Below the pieces are notes generated by a model. That model searched no databases, had not been told where the DNA came from, and saw only the letters and a list, made by a program, of their open reading frames with translations. Shown here one piece after another: positions 56,253 through 64,000 of a stretch of 64,000 nucleotides of DNA (position 1 is the first letter of the stretch; each line of letters opens with the position of its first letter). The DNA lies in assembly GCA_026018925.1 (NCBI GenBank), contig JAKSZU010000008.1, positions 9,104,415 to 9,168,414 on the forward strand, read 5' to 3'. A program made the position numbers and the translations under genes. Source of the DNA: Tupaia tana. Lineage: Eukaryota; Chordata; Mammalia; Scandentia; Tupaiidae.

Positions 56253-57435
56253 ATAGTTTTACTATGCTTCTCTTCAGTAAAAGGGTAATGTAGAGAGGGA
56301 AAAAAATGTTTCAGAGGAAAACTATAGTGCACTTGTTACTAGATTTTAACTCTGTCCATTATTTTTTAGTTTTGAATTTTTTAGTATTTACCTAAACTTT
56401 GGACTGAATCCTAAAGTTTTTCCTAAGTTTAACTTTTCAGTAAATTTTTTGTAACTTGTTTGGATTTTCATTTTGAAGGAATGGGCTGACCATGTGAGAA
56501 AATAGAGATGTAGAGCCTTTAATGGGAGCGCTCCCAGGCGAGGTTTGCTGGTCTGACAGAGAAAGAGATAGAGGGCCAGAGAAGTCTTGCCCTTGGGAAG
56601 GGCTTAGCGATTTTTATAAGGATATAGGGAGGGAGAGTGCCTTAGAGGTAGGAATAGTCCATGGATGGTAAAGGTTTAGAGAGAGAGCAGACTGCTGTGC
56701 CATGTATGGTCTGGTGTCGTGTGCAGCGTAGAGGCCCATGTGCAGAGGAGAGTGCCATGTGCTACATCCGGGTTAGATCTGAGTGCAGTGCAGTTCTGAT
56801 GACAGACTAGTTCCGGGTTGTATCAGCTGACTAGGGTGTGGCATACAGCCTTCATATCCAAGCTGCCCAGGCCTCCGCCTAACACTTTGATTAAAGTTAA
56901 GACTGCTTTTCTTGGCATTTTACAGACTGAGGATGGTCAGTTTGATGGACTCTTCAAATTGGTGTAAATGCAAACCACACACTAGGGAAGTCTCACCCCA
57001 GCCTGCTATTTTCACTGTAATTGACTGGCAAAATTTGTCCTAGACCACAAAATAGCTTTGAATTATATCTTGGCTTATTAGAGAGGAGTTTGTATGATGG
57101 CGACATTTCATGTTGCACTTACAAATCTTAGGTACAAATAAAATGCATCTGGGAAAATAAAGTAAAAAGCTACCTGGCTACTAGTGAAAACAGGCTAGCA
57201 GCTTGGCTGTCTTTTTTGTTGTATATATGTATTCACTGTGCTTTCAGATTTGGGGACTTAACAATGGAGGCTTGTGCTAGCCTAATGGTAATGAAAAACT
57301 AAAGGCAAAGTTCTGAGTACTTTGAAATGAAAGTATGCCTTTTCCTCCAATCCTGACCTCTAAAACTATGCCCCCGTTTAGCAAGAAGCAGCCAGATTGG
57401 TCATTGCCCATTTTCCCTCAGGACTGTGTAGCTTG
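56253..57435. other. Non-coding; possibly ERV-derived
   Basis: No open reading frame of note. 56470-56880 has GCCTTTAATGGGAGCGCTCC and a purine-rich tract that may be an old antisense LTR. The rest lies just upstream of the purine tract at 57436 and may be unrecognisable ERV internal sequence. Confidence 0.3.
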
Positions 57436-58600
57436 ACAAAGAATAGGGGGGACTGAAACTGAGCAGGGACCCCCAAAGAGGAATGCGTCTTCAGTTTACC
57501 CTACCGTTAAAGCAAATTAAGAATTTCCCAAACTGAAAATAAATAAGGGGTAAACTAAAAATATGTTTTTTCTAAGGGTCTTGGACTATAAGGTCATCAA
57601 TTTATATAGTAATGGCCCAAAATTAGGGATAAGACTTCAGACTTTGGTTATGGTAATGAAGCAACATTGGCCATGAATAGGGCCATAAGATTTCTAAAAC
57701 GCTCACTTAAAGGAGAAAATAAGGGTTTAACTTCAATACCTAAGATGTTTTATAGGATGGAAACTGCTGATTGTGAACACAAAGACTCATGCTGAATGGC
57801 TTCAGAAACCTTAATAGATTTTTGACTATCTAAGGCCTCGCCAATCAAGAATGCTCATGAGATGATCATACCTTCTTGAACCAATCATTGAACTGATCAT
57901 GTGCCTGGGACCTCTACCCCTAGTTTTGCCCTTAAAAACACATGTAAGTAATGGGGGGGGGGGGGGAAGCCTTAATTGATTCATTTCCAAGAATAGCTTA
58001 ACAAAATTGCTTGACCACCTTGCAGAAGCTACAACCCCAGAAAGTACTGATTCCTGAAAAGTTCCTGAACAAACACAACCCAAAACCAAGTCGCCCTTGA
58101 TAAATGACTTCTCAAGATGTTGGTCGGTCACCAGCCTTTTGGTCCTTTTTACTTCCGGGTCTTTACCCTCCTCAGGACATTTGGTGGGCCTTTTTCATGG
58201 GCTTGTCCTAAGCCTGTGCCTTGATACCTAATAAGGGAATAATAAAACTTAGTTCATGTCTAGGAAGATTGTACACCCCATAGTACTCAGCCAAAGAGGA
58301 AATAGAGGAACTACAGGAGGGACTTTCACACTAGGGAGTAAATTGCTTTGTGTAACCAATTTGGGTATGCCTGTCCAACAGATACCTGATCTTACAAGAC
58401 TGCCATTAAAGTCTTGCTTCCCTGTACCTCCTGTCTCTGTGTGCCCATTCTTTGGCTTTAGACAGGTGAGTGCATTTCTCGCAGGGAACACCTCGGAAAG
58501 ACCGGGTCTCATGGCATGAGTTGCCTACTCTCCTTGCTTTGCTCTTTGCAATAAAGTTGCACTTTTCTTCAACAAAAACTAAAGTGTGGGGGATCTTAGT
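57436..58600 (+). mobile_element. ERV (class I-like) 3' end: purine tract plus LTR
   Basis: The purine tract ACAAAGAATAGGGGGGA (57436-57452) is followed by a stretch ending with U5-like CTTGCTTCCCTGTACCTCC, TCTGTGTGCCCATTCTTTGG and a GCAATAAAG polyadenylation signal (AATAAA 58550-58555). Typical of gammaretrovirus-like LTRs. No intact viral gene is present. A G14 run interrupts the LTR at 57953-57966. LTR boundaries are uncertain, and a second LTR was not found. Confidence 0.5.
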
Positions 58601-58977
58601 ATTACCATTAAATTGAATCATAGAATTTTATAGATGAAAGAATAGGCCCACTGAATTTACCCAAATCACGGTTCAGTCTAAGCTACTTTACACTTGCAGA
58701 ACTACCCGCTTTTCACAATGGTGAACGGCAATACATAGTCCTATTCCCATTTCTCCATCTTATATTTTTCTAGCAAACTAGTCACAAGTTTTTAGAATAG
58801 TTGTGTGGCTTTTAAACTAAGTTGAGCCATCAAAGGCTCTGCATTTGGTATTCTGATGGCAAACATTTGCTGCCAGGAGTCACCATGACATGAAGGCAAG
58901 CTGTGTGCCTTGAAGTGATAGAGGCGGAAAGCAGTCGGACCTGGTGGGATGATAATATGCTTGGAGTTGGGCAGAGC
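58601..58977. other. Unique non-coding sequence
   Basis: Nothing recognised. Confidence 0.4.
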
Positions 58978-59108
58978 TTCCCTAGGAGCCCCGGCTGGGC
59001 AGCTATGTGACACTGGGCACATCACTTAACCCCTCTGAGGCTTTACTTCCTGCTCTGTCACATGAGAAAGCACATACAGTTATGTAAGGACTACGTGCAC
59101 TGTGCCCG
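58978..59108 (+). mobile_element. MIR SINE
   Basis: GCAGCTATGTGACACTGGGC, ACATCACTTAACCCCTCTGA, GGCTTTACTTCCTGCTCTGT follow the MIR core and its CTCTGAGCCTCAGTTTCC phrase well. Confidence 0.85.
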
Positions 59109-59164
59109 ACTCAGTAGTAGACAGTAACTAGAAGCTCATAGTGTTGTTTCTCTATTTTTTCTGT

Positions 59165-59290
59165 GTTGTATATTAGATCTGTGAATTTAGGCAAATGATT
59201 TAATCTCTCTGAATCACTGTAGGCTCTTGGGCAAAGTAGAGAAAATATCAACTTCATAGGATTACTGTGAGGATTAAATGATAAAAATAC
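59165..59290 (+). mobile_element. MIR SINE, second copy
   Basis: TGTGAATTTAGGCAAATGAT, TTAATCTCTCTGAATCACTG, CATAGGATTACTGTGAGGAT, TAAATGATAAAAATACAAGC. The 3' half is clear; the middle is disrupted. Confidence 0.75.
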
Positions 59291-60092
59291 AAGCAGTGGC
59301 ATTCGATACCTATTTGCCTTCTTTTCTTACTCTCCTTTCTCCTGTCAATATGTTGTCTGGTTAATCTGTTTAGGTTAAATTTCAGATAGAAGAACTTGAT
59401 GGTAAGGGTGTTGATGTCTTCATTTTAGACAGGACATTGTCAGCCTGTGCACTTTGAAAGTCAGAACTGCTAATGGATTGAGTTATGGTTTCCTGATTTG
59501 GGAAGTGCCTCTTTTAAGAAGGTTCTGATGAGAGATTCTTGCATTAATCATAGAAGCCCTAGGACTGGGAAATGCTGGTAAACATGACCCGAAAAGGCTT
59601 CTGGAGACAGTCGTATGTTACGTGGGCTTAGTACTGCTCAAGTTTATCATGCTCAGGGAGAGGAGGTTGGACCTTATGCCTCAGCCCCAGCCTAGAGTCA
59701 GCATTTTTTTTTAATAGAACTTTGGTCACAATTTTCTCTGGGTGCAGATGAGGACTGCAGCCCGGCTAACCATGACATAACCTCAGGCAGGTGAATGTGC
59801 TCAGAGAGGAAACAGTTGCCTTTGTTCTTTTGCACATGTTGGAAGTGAAGAGGGGCAAGGTTTTGACTGGCACTTGGCAAAGATTCCATGAAGGACACAC
59901 TGAGAATGCAGAGAACTGCTATTTCTAGCTCAGACCTGCTAAGAAATGGAGCAGAATAGCCACTGGTTTCACTAAAAATCAAAGGTGATTTGCTGTTTCT
60001 ATTTTTACTTTAAAAAATTCTTTTCATCATCATCAATTTCTGAATAATTTTCTAAAACACGTTTGGAAAAGGTGAGATATAGCCAAATATTT
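59291..60092. other. Unique non-coding sequence
   Basis: Nothing recognised. Confidence 0.45.
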
Positions 60093-60313
60093 TTAAAAGT
60101 TTCTTTCTTTCTTTTTTCTTTCATGAGAGAAAGAGATGCACACTCAATGGAGTCTCTTGCTGATTTACTCCGCCCACTCCAGCTGACAGCCAGGATTATG
60201 GCACACACATGTGACCTGTGTGTACAGGTCACCCTAGAAGCTGCGCCCTGGGCTTCCATATGGCTTCCAGCATTGCAGAGCATTGCACTACTGCTGTGCC
60301 ATTGCTGGGCCTA
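60093..60313 (-). mobile_element. Fam2-related SINE, divergent subtype
   Basis: TTTCTTTCATGAGAGAAAG, TTGCTGATTTACTCCGCCC, GACCTGTGTGTACAGGTCAC, CTTCCATATGGCTTCCAGC, head end TGTGCCATTGCTGGGCC. Partner of 40050-40262. Confidence 0.68.
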
Positions 60314-60598
60314 GCCATACATTTTTACTGTTGTCGGTAGAGCATCATAACTACTTCTACTCTGTAGCAAATGTAAGAGTTTGGACCGGACTTAGCATAA
60401 CAGGCCAAGCTGGAGTCAGTGGAATTTAAATTTTATTTCCAATTTTGCAGCTGACTTGTTAGAAAAATTTGGAAAAAGATAATAATGCATTCATTCCAAC
60501 AACAAAACTTAGATTCTTTGAACTATATTAAGTGAGAGAGATTGTGAGGTTTAATTGGATGATTCATGCATGCAAAACTTATCAGAAAACCCAGCATT

Positions 60599-60896
60599 GG
60601 GAACCAGCAGTTAGCGTAATGGCTATGTCGCTGGACTCCCACGTAGTCGACCGCGGTTCGCATCCCAGACCCGGTGGCTTGAAACTCACGCCGGGCGTGT
60701 GTGCATGCGTGCCCAAGATCCCGAAAGGAGAATGGAGGAGAAGGGATTGCGGTGTGACCATCCCTCCTGGAGGGTGATTTCTCGCTTTCTGTCTCTATGT
60801 CTCTCTCTGTCTGTCTGGTGAGCGCACGTGCCCTATAGTGAAAAAAAAATAAATAAATAAAACCTCTCCGGAAAAAAAAAAAAAAGAAAAAAAAAA
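60599..60896 (+). mobile_element. Fam1 SINE, very young, with rearranged tail
   Basis: GCG-type B box (GGTTCGCATCCCAG), CTCTATGTCTC. After CCTATAGTGA comes AAAAAAATAAATAAATAAAA and only then CCTCTCCGG and a second A tract. The tail sequence seems to have been inserted before the terminal CCTCTCC. Confidence 0.95.
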
Positions 60897-61289
60897 CAGC
60901 ATCATGTTCAGAACAGACAATTCCTGCAACTTGTCCTATTTAATTAGAAAACACAATTGGAAGTTGAAAGAATTCAGGGTATTTATTAGACCACTTTAAT
61001 ACTGCCTGATCCAACTACAAATAACAAAATACTTACTTCTTAAGGGTTTTATGATTTATATTACATTCCCCCAAAAGTAAAAGTTTTTGATACTTACTGC
61101 ATTTTATTTCCATTGGACAATAATCTGGTTTGCTACTGTTTATTAGTATGTACATCGTTACCTAATTTTTCATTATCTAGCCTTAATTTTATTACTTTTT
61201 TGAAGGAAGTGAATCACTGTCATCTGCTTATAGCAAATTAAGTTACAGACTATGTGCTAGTAAAATTGAATAGGTTTTGCTAGCTTAAA
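60897..61289. other. Unique AT-rich non-coding sequence
   Basis: Nothing recognised. Confidence 0.45.
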
Positions 61290-61462
61290 GAGTACGGCCA
61301 TATATTGCTTAACAGTGAGGATGTCCTCTTCAGTTGAGAGCTGTTAGGTTCATAGTCACATGACGGTCAAGCAGTGTACTTACACAGACCTCAGGGTGTA
61401 GCCTGCTGTGTGGGATAGCTCATTATCATCTCATGGGGCCTGTGTGGTGGTGCATGACTGTA
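61290..61462. mobile_element. DNA transposon fragment (Tigger/MER-like)
   Basis: ATATTGCTTAACAGTGAGGA at the left, CAGTGTACTTACACAGACCT and GTGTAGCCTGCTGTGTG in the middle, GGTGGTGCATGACTGTAG at the right follow a well-known mammalian non-autonomous DNA transposon (CTTAACGACGGGGATACGTT to GGCGCATGACTGTA). Internally deleted. Confidence 0.6.
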
Positions 61463-62133
61463 GTTTTAAGAACAATAGATAATACATGCTCTGGTGTGAA
61501 GTACTTCATGACCACAAGACTTTATCATAAAAATCAAAAGAGAAAAAGCTGCATTATGTTGTATACAGTTGCATCTTGTCCTGATTTAAGTAATTAGTTT
61601 AGTATTAAAAGTATCTGATTAATTTAGACATCGAAACCAGTGAGAGCAGTAATTATGTAAATGAAGCTTAAATAATTAAAAATGCAAAATTGTAAATGTA
61701 CAGATCTAAAGCTCTTCAAAATATTGTGTGTGTGTGTTCTAGAGCCAGCTCATTATTTAGGGCAGTGCTAGGAGGCTGAAGGTAAGTAGAAAATCACACT
61801 GTAGACTTCTCAGTTTGATCCTGATCTCAGCGATAGCCAACTGCCTAACCACAAATGAATACACATGCTCATCATCATTTAGATACTGTTTTGCCAAAAT
61901 AGTAATTTGGATTTCAATCTCCTTTTCAATTAAAAGTCTAGGAAAGCAAAAAATGTAATCGTCTTGCCACTAAGACACCACTATTAACAATCAGGTGAGG
62001 CATATGCACCGACATCTATCTTGCATCTAGTCATATGTTAGCTGTTAATACCATGTGAAAATTGCCCCTTGCAAGCACATTTTTCTTGTGTTACTCAAAA
62101 ATAAAAATAAGAGTATATTAACCAGTCAAAATA
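61463..62133. other. Unique non-coding sequence
   Basis: Nothing recognised; short (GT)n at 61724-61736. Confidence 0.45.
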
Positions 62134-62149
62134 CACATTCTTATTTATT

Positions 62150-62399
62150 TATTTTGAAAGAGTGATTTTTACTATAGGGCACATGCACTTGCCAGAGAGA
62201 CAGAGGCAAAAAGTAATAAATCACTCCTGCAGGGGAGATGGCAATGCCACAATCCCTTCTCCTCCATTCTCACATCAGGATTTTGGGCACACACATACAT
62301 GTGCCCAGAGTGAGTTTTAAGTTGACAGGTCTGGGACTCAAACCACTGTTGACCATGTGGGAGTCCAGCAGCGTAACCACTACACCATCTGCTGGTTCT
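62150..62399 (-). mobile_element. Fam1 SINE, middle-aged
   Basis: TSD CACATTCTTATTTATT / CACATTTTTATTCATT (14/16) at 62134-62149 and 62400-62415. CT tract reduced to GAGAGACAGAGG; head ends CACCATCTGCTGGTTC. Confidence 0.93.
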
Positions 62400-62587
62400 C
62401 ACATTTTTATTCATTAAAATGATCTTTTTGATCCTTAAGTTACTATTTTGGTCCCAAAAGAATCATTAATTTTTAAAAACAGTTATTCTAAAATGGAATT
62501 ATTAAAGTATTGAAAAGAACACTTGGGTAAATGCTGTATTGCCCAGATAAAAGCTAAAAAGAAAAGAGTAAAAATGTATTTTCTGTG

Positions 62588-62821
62588 ATCAGCAGGTGGT
62601 ATAATGGTTAAGGCACTGAACTCCCACATGATTGACCACAGTTCAAATGCTGGACCCAGTAACTTGAAAATCATGCCTGGTGCATGTGCGTGCATGCCTA
62701 AAATCTTGAGAGGAGAATGGAGGAAAAGGAATTATGGTGTGGCCACACCCCCAGAGGGTGATTTTAAACTTTTCTTCTCACTGTCTCTCTCTGGTGAGTG
62801 CACATGCTCTATGGCAAAAAA

Positions 62822-62860
<39 letters not shown>

Positions 62861-62868
62861 AAAGGAAA
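62588..62868 (+). mobile_element. Fam1 SINE with (ATAA)n tail
   Basis: TSD GTATTTTCTGTG / GTATTTCCTGTG (11/12) at 62576-62587 and 62869-62880. Old head (GATCAGCAGGTGGTATAATG). The tail is about 43 bp of ATAA repeats (62820-62862), a microsatellite born from a SINE tail. Confidence 0.93.
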
Positions 62869-62931
62869 GTATTTCCTGTGCCTGCCTGAATTTTGGCTAT
62901 CACAGTTTTTGTAATAAAAACAGCATTTATA

Positions 62932-63203
62932 GGGACCAGCAGGTAGCGTAATGGCTATGTCGCTGGACTCCCACGTAGTCGACCGTGGTTCGAGTCCCTG
63001 ACCCGGTGGCTTAAAGTCACGACGGGCGCGTGTGTGTGCATACCCAAGATCCCGAGAGGAGCATGGAGGAGAAGGGATTGTGGCGTAGCCGTCCCCCCTG
63101 GGGGGTGATTTCTCACTTTCTGTCTCTCTATCTCTCTCTGTCTGGCAAGCGCACGTGCCCTATAGCAAAAACCTCTCAAAAAAACCAAAACCAAAAACAA
63201 AAA
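62932..63203 (+). mobile_element. Fam1 SINE, very young, GAG-type
   Basis: GGGACCAGCAGGTAGCGTAA, GGTTCGAGTCCCTGACC, CCCCCCTGGGGGG block intact, tail with ACCAAAACCAAAAAC. TSD about CAGCATTTATA / CAGTATTTATA. It combines the older GCAGGTAGCG head with a young body. Confidence 0.95.
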
Positions 63204-63351
63204 CAAAACCAGTATTTATATTACATTTATTATATACTCATACAATTTGGTCAAAAGACACATGGAAGATATACTTAAAGGTTCAAGAAAAGTCAGTACA
63301 AGAATATGAAAAGTCTGATTTGAGGGGAATGTGTTACTTCTAGAGGTACAA

Positions 63352-63492
63352 ATTTGAAGGAACTTCAAAAATCTCATGGGAAAATGGAATTAAAGTACAA
63401 TTTTTATTTTGGTACCAAAAAAAAATTGAAATCCATGCATACTGTTTTTCATGATATGCCTTTTCCATAAATTTTTTGAAGCCTTCTCATAC
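63352..63492. mobile_element. MITE-A, best-preserved copy
   Basis: Left end GAAGGAACTTCAAAAATCTC; the right end, reverse-complemented, reads GAGAAGGCTTCAAAAAATTT. Interior TTTATTTTGGTACCAAAAA and GAAATCCATGCATACTG. Terminal inverted repeats of about 30 bp with no coding capacity: a MITE, mariner-like by wording. Confidence 0.7.
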
Positions 63493-63538
63493 TTTGCCAT
63501 ATTTCTGTCACTAAGTACTGCTAAAAACCCTGGACATC

Positions 63539-63798
63539 GGGACCAGCAGTTAGCGTAATGGCTATGTCGCTGAACTCCCACGTAGTCGACCGTAGTTCGA
63601 GTCCCGGACCTGGTGGCTTAAACTCATGCCAGGCGCGTGTGTGTGCGTGTCCAAGATCCTGAAAGGAGACTGGAGGAGAAGGGATTGCGGCGTGGCCATG
63701 CCCCCTGGGGGGTGATTTCTCGCTTTCTGTCTCTCTGTCTCTCTCTGTCTGTCTGGTGAGCACACATGCCCTATAGCAAAAACCTCTCCAAAAAAAAA
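63539..63798 (+). mobile_element. Fam1 SINE, very young, GAG-type
   Basis: GGGACCAGCAGTTAGCGTAA, AGTTCGAGTCCCGGACC, CCCCCTGGGGGG block, full CT tract, CCCTATAGCAAAAACCTCTC then A10. TSD not evident. Confidence 0.96.
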
Positions 63799-63888
63799 GG
63801 CATAAAACAGAAGATTTAAATAAGATCCAGAGTCTTACAATATAATATCCAAAATGTCTATATTTCAATTAAAAATCATGCATCACAA

Positions 63889-64000
63889 TCAGCAGGTGGC
63901 ATGGTGGTTCAAGCACTGGATCCCACATGGCTAACTCTTGGTAGACCCAGCAGCTTGAGAAACATCAAGCATGTTACACATGTATGTGCATGCCCAAAAT
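63889..64000 (+). mobile_element. Fam1 SINE, cut by the window end
   Basis: CAATCAGCAGGTGGCATGGT, TCAAGCACTGGATCCCACAT, TGTATGTGCATGCCCAAAAT. B box lost (CTCTTGGTAGACCC). The CT tract and tail would lie beyond 64000. Confidence 0.85.

Noticed and set aside
1..64000. CRISPR array, operon, phage or plasmid structures
   Set aside because: Repeat spacing is irregular and the repeats are eukaryotic retroposons. There are no long prokaryotic-type open frames or ribosome binding sites.

Overview
The window looks like non-coding nuclear DNA of a placental mammal. It is built from L1 LINEs, MIR, MaLR-type LTRs, Tigger- and Charlie-like DNA transposons, and a very dense set of young tRNA-derived SINEs. 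I found no protein-coding gene of the host, no rRNA or functional tRNA gene, and nothing bacterial, plastid or CRISPR-like. The only recognisable coding remnants are broken L1 ORF2 pieces. The window is best read as intergenic or intronic DNA.

The dominant repeat, here called Fam1, is a tRNA-headed SINE of about 255 bp plus an A tail. I count about 47 full or partial copies on both strands. Sense-strand layout: a tRNA-like head with an A box (near TTAGCGTAATGG) and a B box (near GGTTCGAGTCC); a GC/CpG-rich stretch; a purine-rich stretch; a C6-T-G6 block; a CT-rich stretch; then GCGCACGCGCCCTATAGCGAAAACCTCTC and poly(A). Many copies have clear target-site duplications (TSDs). A short form of the same SINE (three copies) and a second, older tRNA-headed family, Fam2 (seven copies), are also present. 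Two degraded 7SL-related pieces (24.07-24.25 kb and 42.34-42.46 kb) suggest a Euarchontoglires lineage. The absence of Alu, B1/B2, carnivore CAN or afrotherian SINEs argues against the common model groups. Colugo (Dermoptera) is my best but uncertain guess.

Layout. 0-9.8 kb: SINEs, a MaLR LTR split by a young SINE, an L1 piece and a Tigger-like element split by a SINE. 10.9-11.6 kb: MIR and a Charlie-like hAT. 12.3-15.7 kb: the longest repeat-free stretch, with homeodomain-like palindromic sites; the best candidate for conserved regulatory DNA. 16.4-23.35 kb: old minus-strand L1 fragments riddled with SINEs and mariner-like MITEs. 23.4-36 kb: the densest SINE area, with a SINE inside a SINE and a degenerate telomere-like repeat interrupted by a SINE. 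36.5-38.56 kb: a 5'-inverted (twin-primed) L1. 39-48 kb: SINEs, a 7SL-derived relic, a 40-bp perfect tandem duplication and an LTR. 49.8-51.5 kb: nested old LTRs. 52-56.3 kb: MITEs, SINEs and a 48-bp perfect tandem duplication. 57.4-58.6 kb: an ERV-like LTR with a purine tract. 59-64 kb: MIRs and more young SINEs.

There are no host genes here to work together. The biology is retroposition: L1 presumably supplies the machinery that mobilised the SINEs, as is usual for A-tailed mammalian SINEs. The most novel-looking observation is that the 3' body of Fam1 is self-complementary and could fold into one long hairpin.
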